From positions 1-64,000 of the forward strand of contig NZ_MULI01000034.1 of NCBI RefSeq assembly GCF_002939385.1: a stretch of 64,000 nucleotides of DNA. The letters are read 5' to 3'. The stretch is from Streptomyces sp. MH60 (GTDB lineage Bacteria; Actinomycetota; Actinomycetes; Streptomycetales; Streptomycetaceae). Numbering within the stretch: position 1 is the first letter of the stretch; the number at the start of each line of letters is the position of its first letter. The position numbers were made by a program, and so were the translations under genes. Below, piece after piece: positions 24,300 to 33,108 of this stretch. Below the pieces are notes generated by a model, which worked only from the letters and a program-made list of their open reading frames with translations, made no database searches and was not told where the DNA came from.

Positions 24300-27107
24300 T
24301 CAGCCCACGGACGAGTAGGCGACCACCCCGCGCAGCAGTTCCTCGACCGCCTTGCGCGCGTTCTTCGGGACGGTGGAGCCGTCGCCGGGCGCGGCGGCCG
24401 AGATCTGGCCCAGGACGTCGATGACCTGCTTGCACCAGCGCACGAAGTCACCGGCCGGCATCTCCACCTCGCGCAGCACCTCGTCGAGGCCCTTGCCGGA
24501 GGCCCACATGTACGCCGCCCAGGCGAAGCCGAGGTCCGGCTCGCGCTGGCCGACCCCCTCGGTCTGGCTGATCCGGAAGTCCTCCTCCAGGGCGTCCAGG
24601 CGCCCCCAGATGCGGACCGTCTCGCCGAGCGCGGCCTTCGCCCTGCCCGAGGGCACCTTCGGCGCCATCGCGTCGTCGGCGACCCGGGACTCGAAGACCA
24701 GCGCCGAGACGCAGGCGGCCAGCTCGGCCGGGGACAGCCCTTCCCACACGCCCTCGCGCAGGCACTCGCTGGCGAGCAGGTCCAGCTCGCCGTAGAGCCG
24801 GGCCAGGCGCTTGCCGTGCTCGGTGACCTCGTCGCCGCGCAGGTAGTCCAGCTCGGTCAGCAGGGCGACGATCCGGTCGAAGGTGCGGGCGATGGTGTTC
24901 GTCCGGCCCTCGATGCGGCGCTCCAGCTGCGAGGTGTCGCGCAGCAGCCGGTGGTAGCGCTCGGCCCAGCGGGCGTGGTCCTCCCGGTCGTCGCAGCCGT
25001 GGCAGGGGTGGGCGCGGATCGCCTTGCGCAGCCGGGCGATCTCCCGGTCGTCGGCGGCCTGGGAACGCTTCTTGCGGGCCCGCTCGGGCGGGATGTGCCC
25101 GGCCTTGGTGCGCAGCGCGGAGGCCAGGTCGCGGCGGGACTGCGGGGAGCGCGGGTTGAAGGACTTGGGGATCCGCATCCGGTCCAGCGCCTCGACCGGC
25201 ACCGGGAAGTCGATCGACGCCAGCCGCTTGACCTGCCGCTCGGCCGTCAGCACCAGCGGGCGGGGCCCGTCGTGGTGGTCGAAGCCCCGGTGGCCGTTGG
25301 ACCGACCGGCGGGCAGCCCCGGGTCGAGGACCAGGGCGAGGCCCGCGTACTTGCCGGTGGGCACGTGGATGACGTCGCCCGGCTTCAGCTTCTCCAGCGC
25401 CACGGCGGCCTCGGCACGCCGCTGGTCGGCGCCCTGCCGGGCCAGCTCCTGCTCGCGGTCCTTCAGCTCGCGGCGCAGCCGGGCGTACGCGTCGAAGTCG
25501 CCGAGGTGGCAGGTCATGGAGGCCTTGTAGCCCTCCAGGCCCTCCTCGTTGCGCTGCACCTGACGGGAGATGCCGACGACCGACTTGTCCGCCTGGAACT
25601 GCGCGAACGACGTCTCCAGCAGCTCCCGCGAGCGGTGCCGGCCGAACTGCTCGACCAGGTTGACCGCCATGTTGTACGACGGCTTGAAGCTGGAGCGCAG
25701 CGGATACGTGCGGGTGCCGGCCAGCCCCGCGAGGTGCTCGGGGTTCATGCCGCGATGCCACAGCACCACGGCGTGTCCCTCGACGTCGATGCCGCGGCGG
25801 CCGGCCCGGCCGGTGAGCTGGGTGAACTCGCCGGGGGTGATGTCGGCGTGCTGCTCGCCGTTCCACTTGACGAGCTTCTCCAGCACGACCGAGCGGGCGG
25901 GCATGTTGATGCCGAGGGCGAGGGTCTCGGTCGCGAAGACGGCCTTCACGAGACCGCGCACGAACAGCTCCTCGACGACCTCCTTGAAGGTGGGCAGCAT
26001 GCCCGCGTGGTGGGCGGCGATGCCGCGCTCCAGTCCCTCCAGCCACTCGTAGTAGCCCAGGACGTGCAGGTCCTCGCGGGGGATGGAGGCGGTCCGCTCC
26101 TCGACGAGGGCCCGCACCCGCTCCCGGGCGCCCTCGTCGTTGAGCCGGAGGCCCGCGTACAGGCACTGCTGGACGGCGGCCTCGCAGCCGGCCCGGCTGA
26201 AGATGAAGGTGATCGCGGGCAGCAGCCCCTCGGAGTCCAGCCGCTCGATGACCTCGGGGCGGCTCGGCGTCCACACCCGCGAGCGCTGTCTGCGCTCCCG
26301 CTCGCGGTCGGCCTCCTTCATGGCGCGGCCGCGCCTGCGGTCCTGGTAGGACGGGCGGCTGGCCTCCAGGCGCGCCATGCGCGTGAGGTCGGGGTTGACG
26401 GCCTTCTTGTGGCCCTCGGCCTCCTCGAACAGGTCGTACATCCGGCGCCCGGCCAGCACGTGCTGGAACAGCGGCACGGGCCGGTGCTCGGAGACGATCA
26501 CCTGGGTGTCGCCGCGCACGGTGTCGAGCCAGTCGCCGAACTCCTCCGCGTTCGACACGGTCGCCGAGAGTGACACCAGGGTCACGGACTCGGGGAGGTG
26601 GATGATCACCTCCTCCCAGACGGCGCCGCGGAACCGGTCGGAGAGGTAGTGCACCTCGTCCATGACCACGTGGCCGAGGCCGAGGAGGGTCTGCGAGCCC
26701 GCGTACAGCATGTTCCGCAGGACCTCGGTGGTCATCACGACCACCGGGGCGTCGGAGTTCACGCTGTTGTCGCCGGTGAGCAGGCCCACCCGGTCGCTGC
26801 CGTAGCGGCGGCACAGGTCGGCGTACTTCTGGTTCGACAGGGCCTTGATGGGTGTCGTGTAGAAGCACTTCCTGCCCTGCTGGAGGGCGAGGTGGACGGC
26901 GAACTCGCCGACGATGGTCTTGCCGGAACCGGTGGGCGCGGCCACCAGCACGCCCTTGCCCGCCTCGAGCGCCTGACAGGCCTCGATCTGGAAGGGGTCG
27001 AGGCCGAAGTCGTACATCTCGCGGAAGGAGGCGAGCGCGGTGGCCTGCTCGGCAGCGCGCTGACGGGCTGCCGCGTACCGCTCGGCCGGTAAGAGATCCT
27101 CTGTCAT
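24300..27107 (-). CDS. helY: HelY-type DEVH-box Ski2/Mtr4-like RNA helicase
   Basis: The 935-residue superfamily 2 helicase has AAPTGSGKT (Walker A), TTPIKALSNQKY (Ia), VVMDEVHYLSD (DEVH box), SLSATVSN (III) and LTGRAGRRGIDVEG (VI). A long C-terminal region resembling the Ski2/Mtr4 arch and DSHCT parts follows. The mycobacterial orthologue helY lies beside tatC-tatA-pafBC in the same order. ATG 27107 begins MTEDLLPAERY. A match to the RecA-NDp/PafBC promoter ends about 10 bases before the ATG, so the transcript may be almost leaderless and DNA-damage induced. A hairpin follows the gene. Confidence 0.92.
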   Translation of the reverse strand: MTEDLLPAERYAAARQRAAEQATALASFREMYDFGLDPFQIEACQALEAGKGVLVAAPTGSGKTIVGEFAVHLALQQGRKCFYTTPIKALSNQKYADLCRRYGSDRVGLLTGDNSVNSDAPVVVMTTEVLRNMLYAGSQTLLGLGHVVMDEVHYLSDRFRGAVWEEVIIHLPESVTLVSLSATVSNAEEFGDWLDTVRGDTQVIVSEHRPVPLFQHVLAGRRMYDLFEEAEGHKKAVNPDLTRMARLEASRPSYQDRRRGRAMKEADRERERRQRSRVWTPSRPEVIERLDSEGLLPAITFIFSRAGCEAAVQQCLYAGLRLNDEGARERVRALVEERTASIPREDLHVLGYYEWLEGLERGIAAHHAGMLPTFKEVVEELFVRGLVKAVFATETLALGINMPARSVVLEKLVKWNGEQHADITPGEFTQLTGRAGRRGIDVEGHAVVLWHRGMNPEHLAGLAGTRTYPLRSSFKPSYNMAVNLVEQFGRHRSRELLETSFAQFQADKSVVGISRQVQRNEEGLEGYKASMTCHLGDFDAYARLRRELKDREQELARQGADQRRAEAAVALEKLKPGDVIHVPTGKYAGLALVLDPGLPAGRSNGHRGFDHHDGPRPLVLTAERQVKRLASIDFPVPVEALDRMRIPKSFNPRSPQSRRDLASALRTKAGHIPPERARKKRSQAADDREIARLRKAIRAHPCHGCDDREDHARWAERYHRLLRDTSQLERRIEGRTNTIARTFDRIVALLTELDYLRGDEVTEHGKRLARLYGELDLLASECLREGVWEGLSPAELAACVSALVFESRVADDAMAPKVPSGRAKAALGETVRIWGRLDALEEDFRISQTEGVGQREPDLGFAWAAYMWASGKGLDEVLREVEMPAGDFVRWCKQVIDVLGQISAAAPGDGSTVPKNARKAVEELLRGVVAYSSVG

Positions 27108-27117
27108 CGTGCTTTCG

Positions 27118-27140
27118 AGCGTACCGGCCCGCACTGACAA
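27118..27140 (-). promoter_or_regulatory. RecA-NDp / PafBC-type DNA-damage promoter for helY
   Basis: On the minus strand the sequence reads TTGTCAGTG, eight bases, TACGCT. This fits the published RecA-NDp consensus TTGTCRGTG-N8-TAnnnT at every defined position. This promoter class is activated by the PafB-PafC complex after DNA damage in mycobacteria. It lies 11 to 33 bases upstream of the helY start codon. Confidence 0.8.
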
Positions 27141-27218
27141 CCGGACGATCATTATCGGGATCGGCTGTCTGGGGGCTCCGGGGGGCGGCGACGCCTGCCG
27201 TCACCGCCCCGGCGGTCC

Positions 27219-28169
27219 TCAGGTCACGTCGTCGTAGCCGTTGACCCGGTCCTTCGTGGCCTGCTCGGGCAGGGCACGGGCGGTGGTCACGGGCTCGACC
27301 TCGCCGATGTCCTCAGGGGTGAGGTCCAGGTCGGAGGCCTCGTCGTCATCGGGTTCGAGGGCCTCGCGGCGGGCCTTGCGGCGGTCGTTCAGCAGGGAGA
27401 CGGTGACCGCGGCGAAGTACAGGACCCAGATCGGCCCGGCCAGCATGAGCATGGTCAGCGGGTCCGTGCTGGGCGTGGCGATGGCCGCGAACAGGGTGAT
27501 CCCCATGATCATCGCGCGCCACCAGCCGAGCATCCGCCTGCCGGTCAGCACCCCGGTGAAGTTGAGCATCACCAGCAGCAGCGGCAGCTCGAAGGAGAGA
27601 CCGAAGACCAGGACCATGCGCGTGACGAGATCGAGCAGCTCGTCCAGGGGCAGCAGGTTGTCGACGTCGCTCGGGGTGAACTCGATCAGGACCTTCGCCG
27701 AGGTGGGCAGCACCGCGTAGGCGAAGTAGGCGCCGATGAGGAACAGCGGGGCGCCGGTGGCGACGAACGCGTAGGCGTACTTCTTCTCGTTCCTGTGCAG
27801 GCCCGGGGCGACGAACGCCCACAGCTGGTAGAGCCAGACCGGCGAGGCGAGCACCACACCGGCCGTCAGAGAGACCTTCAGCGCCAGGGTAAAGGGGCCG
27901 AGCAGGCCGTTGATGGTGATCTGCGCGCACGGTTCCGAGCCGGCCTTCGCCTCGGCCAGCTCGCCGAACGACTTCTCACAGCCGACCGACTTGAGGATCG
28001 GCTCGGTGAGGAAGTTGATGATCTCCTGATAGAAGAAGGCGGCGACCACCGTGACGACGACGACGGCCAGCAGCGCCTTCGCGAGCCGGTTGCGGAGCTC
28101 ACGAAGGTGCTCCGCGAGCGGCATCCGCCCCTCGGGATCCTTCTCCTTGTTGCGGGCAGGCTTCAGCAA
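27219..28169 (-). CDS. tatC: Sec-independent (Tat) translocase subunit TatC
   Basis: The 316-residue protein has the TatC six-helix layout. It starts with MPLAEHLRELRNRLAKALL (conserved TatC N-terminal motif), then SPVWLYQLWAFVAPGLHRNEKKY, FELPLLLVML and PSTDPLTMLMLAGPIWVLY. It binds twin-arginine signal peptides. A TTG start at 28169 is assumed, giving MLKPARNKEKDPEGRMP; a GTG six bases upstream is out of frame. It lies 46 bases after tatA in the same direction. The charged C-terminal tail (about 50 residues) is typical of actinobacteria. Confidence 0.95.
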   Translation of the reverse strand: MLKPARNKEKDPEGRMPLAEHLRELRNRLAKALLAVVVVTVVAAFFYQEIINFLTEPILKSVGCEKSFGELAEAKAGSEPCAQITINGLLGPFTLALKVSLTAGVVLASPVWLYQLWAFVAPGLHRNEKKYAYAFVATGAPLFLIGAYFAYAVLPTSAKVLIEFTPSDVDNLLPLDELLDLVTRMVLVFGLSFELPLLLVMLNFTGVLTGRRMLGWWRAMIMGITLFAAIATPSTDPLTMLMLAGPIWVLYFAAVTVSLLNDRRKARREALEPDDDEASDLDLTPEDIGEVEPVTTARALPEQATKDRVNGYDDVT

Positions 28170-28216
28170 CCCACGTTCCCATCTCGTGCGGCGGGCCGGA
28201 GGTCACCGGCCCTGCG

Positions 28217-28504
28217 TCAGCGCTTGGTCGTGTCCGTCGGCTCGGTGACCGGCCGGGAGCTGGTCACGTCGCCGGGGGCGGCCTGGATGGTGCGCTGCGC
28301 CGCGGACTGCTCGGGGGTGGGCGGGTCGGCGGGGGCGGCCTCGTCGGACTTGGCCTCGTTCTTCATGGCCTTGGCCTCGCTCTTGAGGATGCGCGCCGAC
28401 TTGCCGAGCGACCGCGCCATGTCCGGAAGCTTCTTCGCGCCGAACAGCAGGATGATGACGACGAGGATGAGAATGATCTCGGGGGCGCCGAGCCTTCCGA
28501 ACAT
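28217..28504 (-). CDS. tatA: Sec-independent (Tat) translocase subunit TatA
   Basis: A 95-residue TatA with one N-terminal helix ([30 protein letters not shown]) containing the FGxKKLP hinge, an amphipathic helix ([16 protein letters not shown]) and an unstructured acidic/polar tail. It forms the oligomeric pore of the twin-arginine pathway with TatC. GAGAAGG precedes the ATG by 9 bases. The 277 bases upstream should carry the tatAC promoter. Confidence 0.95.
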   Translation of the reverse strand: MFGRLGAPEIILILVVIILLFGAKKLPDMARSLGKSARILKSEAKAMKNEAKSDEAAPADPPTPEQSAAQRTIQAAPGDVTSSRPVTEPTDTTKR

Positions 28505-28781
28505 AAGTCTTTACCTTCTCACCGAGGCGGCTGGGTGGGTGCTGTCCGACCGGCCGGACATACGTCCGATCGATCGTCTTGTGCAGCGATCGTAACGCTC
28601 AGGGGTGAACGTGAGGCAATCCCCGTGCGTACTCCCGTCCGCGACCGGGCCTCGTTTTCCTGGCCGCGACCAGCAGCGTACCGCCCGGGGCCGGTGAGGT
28701 GACAGGGCGAAGTGTCCCAAAACGTAACTCACACCGGCCCGTCGGGTCACCGGCGCCACTTCCCGGCGGAATCCAGGGTGT

Positions 28782-28976
28782 TCACAGGGCGTCCACGGCC
28801 CGGGCGGCGCTCTCGGTCGCGCGCTCCAGGTCCTCCGCGGCCCGGCTGATCCGGCGGGTGGAGTCCGTCACCTGCCGGCCGAGGCGCTGCGCCTCCACGA
28901 ACACCTTCACGGCGAACACCGCGAGGACGGCAAGACCCAGGAAACCCACGGCAACCGCGAACATCGGCCAGAACAT
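28782..28976 (-). CDS. small membrane-anchored coiled-coil protein, uncharacterised
   Basis: The 64-residue product begins MFWPMFAVAVGFLGLAVLAVF (one membrane helix). It continues as a charged amphipathic helix (QVTDSTRRISRAAEDLERATESAARAVDAL) that looks like a coiled coil. I do not recognise a named family. It lies 10 bases after the zinc-ribbon gene and before tatA, in the order pafB-pafC-zinc ribbon-this gene-tatA-tatC. The N-in short TM plus helix layout is reminiscent of TatB/DUF948-like proteins, but the TatB motifs are absent. Confidence 0.7.
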   Translation of the reverse strand: MFWPMFAVAVGFLGLAVLAVFAVKVFVEAQRLGRQVTDSTRRISRAAEDLERATESAARAVDAL

Positions 28977-28986
28977 GACGTCGAGA

Positions 28987-29310
28987 CTAGACCGTCGAGT
29001 GCAGCCGCAGGGTCCTGACCCCACCGCCGGTGAGCAGCTCCACGACCCGCTCCCCCGCCGGCTTGCGCACGGCCGACCCGCACTCGGGGCAGGTGAACGA
29101 GTAGAAGGTGGTGCGGCTCGTGGCGCCGATGGCCAGGCGCAGGGCGCTCGCGGCGAGTTCGAAACGGCCCCGGCAGTCCGGGCAGCCCGCCTTGAACACG
29201 ACCGGTGACACGCGTCTCATGCCGGCGAACGCGGTCGCCGCCGTCATGCCCGGCCCGGACGACGGCCCGGACGGCCCGGACGGCCCGCACGGTCCCAGGG
29301 GGTCGCTCAC
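28987..29310 (-). CDS. zinc-ribbon protein of unknown function downstream of pafC
   Basis: The 107-residue protein has a Gly/Pro/Ser-rich leader (residues 1-21, encoded by a 9-bp repeat near 29262-29290) and a zinc ribbon with CPDC (43-46) and CPEC (74-77). A short C-terminal strand region follows. The GTG start shares four bases (GTGA) with the pafC stop, which supports this start and translational coupling to pafC. A later methionine (MRRVSPVVF, residue 31) is the start of the conserved part. Function unknown; a nucleic acid-binding partner of PafBC is only a guess. Confidence 0.72.
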   Translation of the reverse strand: MSDPLGPCGPSGPSGPSSGPGMTAATAFAGMRRVSPVVFKAGCPDCRGRFELAASALRLAIGATSRTTFYSFTCPECGSAVRKPAGERVVELLTGGGVRTLRLHSTV

Positions 29311-30395
29311 AGTGCTCGCTCCTGCCTGTCGTGCTGCCCGTCGACCGCCCCGGCGCCCCGGCGCGCCCCGGCCCCGGTGACCGTCTCCGCCCCGCCCGGC
29401 GCCCCGGCCGCCTCGATCCCGTCGTACGCGGTCAGCGCCTCACGGGCGGCCTGCCGGGCGCTGTCGGCGAGCGCGGACGGGGAGACGATCCGGCCGTCGC
29501 GGCCGAGCCGCAGCGCCAGCCGCCGCAGGGAGGCGGGGTCGGGGGTGCGCAGAGTGATACGCAGACCGCCGTCGGGAAGTTCATCCGCGCTGTCGTGCGG
29601 GTAGTACTCGGCGACCCAGCGGCCGCCCGGGCCGACCTCCACGACGACCTCGGGGTCCTCCGCGGCGGGCTGCACCAGCCCTTCCGACAGGTCCCGCAGC
29701 TCCACCTCCGGCGGTGCGGAGGGCTCGTCCAGGATGCGGATCTCGGCGACCCGGTCGAGCCGGAAGGTGCGCCGGGCCTCGGAGCGGCGGCACCACGCCT
29801 CCACATACGTGTGCCCGACGCTGACCAGGCGGATGGGGTCGATCTCGCGCTCGGTGACCTCGTCGCGGGCCGGCGAGTAGTACCGGATCCACAGCCGGCG
29901 GCGCTCCGAGATGGCCCGGTCGACGTCGGCGAAGACACCGCCCTCGGACTCGAAGGTGACGGACAGCCGCGAGCTGGCACCGGCGGCATCGCCGGCCGAC
30001 GTCTCCACCTTCGCGGTCGCCCGCAGCAGCGCCTGCCGGTCGCTCTCGCGCAGCCCCGGCAGGGTCGCCACGGCCCGGGCGGCCACGAGCAGCGCGGTGG
30101 CCTCGTCGGCGGCCAGCCGCAGCGGCTCCGCGGCGTCCGCGCCGAGCGCGGCCGGGTTGTGCCACCAGATGCGCTCGCCGTCGGTGTCGATGTCCAGCAG
30201 ATCGCCGCCCCGGAAGCTGGTCCCGCACATCGGGAGCACGTCGAGGTCGGAGACCAGCTCGTCCTCGGTGATGCCGAAGGCGCGCGCCACGTCCTCGACC
30301 CGGGCTCCGGGGCGCTCACGCAGATACGTCACCAGGGACAGCATCCGTCGGGTCTGGTCGATGGCGTTCACGGGCCTGACCGGTTTGCCTGCCAC
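29307..30395 (-). CDS. pafC: PafC, WYL-domain transcriptional regulator
   Basis: The 362-residue protein has an N-terminal winged helix (MLSLVTYLRERPGARVEDVARAFGITEDELVSDLDVL). The WYL core follows (RRRLWIRYYSPARDEVTEREIDPIRLVSVGHTYVEAWCRRSEARRTFRLDRV), then a WCX C-terminal extension. PafC pairs with PafB to activate DNA-damage promoters in mycobacteria; both sense single-stranded DNA through WYL. It starts 18 bases after pafB. The C-terminal 35 residues (about 325-362) are Gly/Ala-rich and probably disordered. The GTG start lacks a strong ribosome site. Confidence 0.93.
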   Translation of the reverse strand: MAGKPVRPVNAIDQTRRMLSLVTYLRERPGARVEDVARAFGITEDELVSDLDVLPMCGTSFRGGDLLDIDTDGERIWWHNPAALGADAAEPLRLAADEATALLVAARAVATLPGLRESDRQALLRATAKVETSAGDAAGASSRLSVTFESEGGVFADVDRAISERRRLWIRYYSPARDEVTEREIDPIRLVSVGHTYVEAWCRRSEARRTFRLDRVAEIRILDEPSAPPEVELRDLSEGLVQPAAEDPEVVVEVGPGGRWVAEYYPHDSADELPDGGLRITLRTPDPASLRRLALRLGRDGRIVSPSALADSARQAAREALTAYDGIEAAGAPGGAETVTGAGARRGAGAVDGQHDRQERAL

Positions 30396-30413
30396 TGTGT
30401 TGTCCGCTCCCCC

Positions 30414-31367
30414 TCAGCCCTTGGCCACGGCACGCAGCCGGTCCACCACGTCCGCACGCAGCTCGGCGGGCTCCAGCACCACCACGTCCGGCCCGAACTC
30501 CACCAGCCAGGCGTCCAGGCCGTGCCCGTACGGAATCTCCAACTCGTCCCAGCCGTCACCGAGTTCCCGCACCCCGGTGGCCTTCGCCCGAAGGGGGTAC
30601 CCGGCGCCCGCGCGCAGCCGGATCAGCGCGGAACGGTCGGCGCTCTCCCCCGCCCAGCTCGCGACCGTCTCCCGGACGGTGACGACGTCGGGCACCGGTG
30701 CGGTGAAACGCGATCCGCGCGAGCGCACCTTCCCCGTGATCCGCGACAGCCGGAACACCCGCTCGGCACCCCGGTCGCGGTCGAAGCCCGCCAGGTACCA
30801 GTGGCCGCGCCAGCACTCCAGCGCCCACGGCTCCACGTGCCGGGGCTCGGGCTGGGCGGCATTGGCCTTGCGGTAGTCGAAGACGACCGGCCGGCGGTCG
30901 CGGCAGGCCAGCATCAGCGGCTCGAAGGCCGCCTCGTGCACCGGGATGCGGGGCTCCAGCGCGCTGTGCGCCTCGTACGGATCGACGTCCTCGGGCAGGC
31001 CGGCCGCCCGCAGCTTCTGCAGCGCGCCGCTCGCGGCACCGGCGAGCCGGGCCTGCTGCCACACCTTCGCGGCCAGCCCGAGGGCGGCGGCCTCCTCGGC
31101 GTCCAGGGTGATGGGCGGCAGCCGGTTGCTGTCCCGTCGGGCCAGGTAGCCGATCTCGCCGTCCAGGCTCTCCACGGTCTCGATGACCAGTCCGAGTTCG
31201 CGCAGGTCGTCCTTGTCGCGCTCGAACATGCGGTTGAAGGAGTCGTCGGACCCCGCCTCGAGGTAGGCCTCGACGGACTCGCGCAGCTCACGCTTGCTGA
31301 GTGGCCGCCGCGTCCCGAGCAGACACAGCGCCAGGTTCATCAGCCGCTCGGCCTTGGCAATGGCCAT
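30414..31367 (-). CDS. pafB: PafB, WYL-domain transcriptional regulator
   Basis: The 317-residue protein starts MAIAKAERLMNLALCLLGTRRPLSKRELRESVEAYL (winged helix). The WYL domain (RRPVVFDYRKANAAQPEPRHVEPWALECWRGHWYLAGFDRDRGAERVFRLSRI) and a WCX domain follow. ATG 31367 has AGAAGGG 6 bases upstream. With PafC it forms the RecA/LexA-independent DNA-damage activator known from mycobacteria. The matching promoter motif before helY, in the same cluster, supports conservation of that role. Confidence 0.94.
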   Translation of the reverse strand: MAIAKAERLMNLALCLLGTRRPLSKRELRESVEAYLEAGSDDSFNRMFERDKDDLRELGLVIETVESLDGEIGYLARRDSNRLPPITLDAEEAAALGLAAKVWQQARLAGAASGALQKLRAAGLPEDVDPYEAHSALEPRIPVHEAAFEPLMLACRDRRPVVFDYRKANAAQPEPRHVEPWALECWRGHWYLAGFDRDRGAERVFRLSRITGKVRSRGSRFTAPVPDVVTVRETVASWAGESADRSALIRLRAGAGYPLRAKATGVRELGDGWDELEIPYGHGLDAWLVEFGPDVVVLEPAELRADVVDRLRAVAKG

Positions 31368-31504
31368 CGACGCCCTTCTCCCTATGGTGCTTACGACGGA
31401 TGACCGTACCGCCCCGCGGTGGCGCGGCAAAAGCCGAGGGCCCATGCCCGGACAGGCATGGACCCCAGGTGACCGGCTCCGATCGCCGGCCGCTCGTACT
31501 TCGA

Positions 31505-31876
31505 TCAGACTCCGAGCAGATCGACCACGAAGATCAGCGTCGAGCCGGGCGGGATCGCCGGGGTCGGGCTCTGGTCGCCGTACGCGAGGTGCGCCGGGAT
31601 GGTCAGCTGGCGGCGGCCGCCGACCTTCATGCCCTGCACGCCCTGGTCCCAGCCCGCGATGACGCGGCCGCCACCGAGCGGGAAGCGGAACGGCGTACCG
31701 CGGTTCCAGCTGGCGTCGAACTCCTCGCCCGTGCTGAAGGTCACGCCCACATAGTGGACGGTCACGGTCTGACCGGCCTCGGCAACCGGGCCGTCGCCCT
31801 CCCAGATGTCCTTGATCTCGAGGTCCGCCGGGGGCTCGCCGCCCGGGAAGTCGACCTCGGGCTTGTCGATGCTCAC
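31505..31876 (-). CDS. FKBP-type peptidyl-prolyl isomerase (single domain)
   Basis: A 123-residue cytosolic FKBP: GQTVTVHYVGVTFSTGEEFDASW, FPLGGGRVIAGWDQGVQGMKVGGRRQLTIPAHLAYGD and a terminal TLIFVVDLLGV. All core active-site strands are present and there is no signal sequence. GTG 31876 is preceded by AGGAGC at 7 bases. It is 60 bases after a secreted two-domain FKBP gene in the same direction, between pafA and pafB. Confidence 0.93.
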   Translation of the reverse strand: MSIDKPEVDFPGGEPPADLEIKDIWEGDGPVAEAGQTVTVHYVGVTFSTGEEFDASWNRGTPFRFPLGGGRVIAGWDQGVQGMKVGGRRQLTIPAHLAYGDQSPTPAIPPGSTLIFVVDLLGV

Positions 31877-31936
31877 GTGTTCAGCTCCTGCTTGTCTGCG
31901 GAAAGGCAACGGCCCAAGTCTTACATCTCCGAGGCG

Positions 31937-32944
31937 TCACATCTTCGCGAGGATGTCCACGGAGAAGACCAGCGTGGAGTCCTTCTCGATACCGCTGCCC
32001 TCCGGCGGGCTGTCGCCGTAACCCAGGTCCGGCGGGATGACGATGAGGACGCGGCTGCCGACCTTCTTGCCCGTCAGTCCCTGCGCCCAGCCCTTGACGA
32101 CCTGCTGCAGCGAGAACGACGTCAGCTGCTTCCTGGCGTACGTGGAGTCGAACTCCTTGCCACCGTCCCACAGCACACCCTCGTACTGCACCAGCACACT
32201 GTCCTGGGCCCCGACCTCGGCGCCGTCGCCCTCCAGGACGTACTCGGCGGCGAGCTTCTTCGGCGGGTCGGTCTTCGGCACCTCGATGGAGGGCGCCTTG
32301 CCGTCGGTGTTGGTGCCGACCTTCGGCAGGGCGGCGTCGTCCTGCGCGACCTTCTTGCCGTCGGCGCTGCTCCGGGCGTTGAAGGTGTCCTGGACGTCGA
32401 CCACGAACACCAGCGTGTCGTCGCCCTTGATACCCGCCTGCTCGTTGCCCTGCTTCCCGTACCCCCAGGTCGGCGGCACCGAGAACTGGACGCGGCTGCC
32501 GGTCTTCTTGCCGGTGAGCGCGTACCGCCAGCCGTCGATGATGCTGCCCTGGGCGAGCTGGATGACCAGAGGGGTCTTGCGGTCGTAGGAGTTGTCGAAG
32601 ACCTTCGCGCTCTGCCAGACCTGACCGAGGTAGTTCGCCGAGATGAAGTCGTTCTCCGCGACGGCCTTGCCGCCGCCCGCGATGACCGTCTTGACCGCGA
32701 GATCCTTGGAGGGCTCGCCACTGCCCTTCGCGACGGTCGGCTTCTCGTCGAACTTCGTCCCCGCCGTGATCGCCGGCAGCGGACCGTCGACGATCTTCGG
32801 CGGCGGTGCGGCCGACGAGGCCGACGCGTCGGGCGACGGGCTGTCGCTCGCGTTGCTCGATGAGCCGGAGTCGTCACCGTCACCGCAGGCGGCGAGCGTG
32901 ACCAGTCCCGCGGGGACGGCGATGAGGAGTGAACGTCGGCGCAC
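31937..32944 (-). CDS. FKBP-type peptidyl-prolyl isomerase lipoprotein with two FKBP domains
   Basis: A 335-residue lipoprotein with an N-terminal signal (RRRSLLIAVPAGLVTLAAC) ending in a lipobox cysteine, then a Ser/Pro/Asp-rich linker. Two FKBP-like domains follow: the first with VIQLAQGSIIDGWRYALTGKKTGSRVQFSVPPTWGYG, the second with FSLQQVVKGWAQGLTGKKVGSRVLIVIPPDLGYGDS. It should fold exported proteins at the outer membrane face. GTG 32944 was chosen because the twin-charged signal begins there. It lies 164 bases downstream of pafA. Confidence 0.92.
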   Translation of the reverse strand: MRRRSLLIAVPAGLVTLAACGDGDDSGSSSNASDSPSPDASASSAAPPPKIVDGPLPAITAGTKFDEKPTVAKGSGEPSKDLAVKTVIAGGGKAVAENDFISANYLGQVWQSAKVFDNSYDRKTPLVIQLAQGSIIDGWRYALTGKKTGSRVQFSVPPTWGYGKQGNEQAGIKGDDTLVFVVDVQDTFNARSSADGKKVAQDDAALPKVGTNTDGKAPSIEVPKTDPPKKLAAEYVLEGDGAEVGAQDSVLVQYEGVLWDGGKEFDSTYARKQLTSFSLQQVVKGWAQGLTGKKVGSRVLIVIPPDLGYGDSPPEGSGIEKDSTLVFSVDILAKM

Positions 32945-33108
32945 GGTGGGGGCCTCGTATCGATATCGGGTCGGTCCTGTTGGCTGGCGTGCGCGCAACT
33001 CTACGGCGTGAGAAGGGCACCGCACGGCTAACGTACGGTGCCCGTGTGGCGTTCCGCGCTTTCGCGCGAAGACGCTCCTCTCACCCGTCCGGCCTCATGC
33101 CGCCCGGA

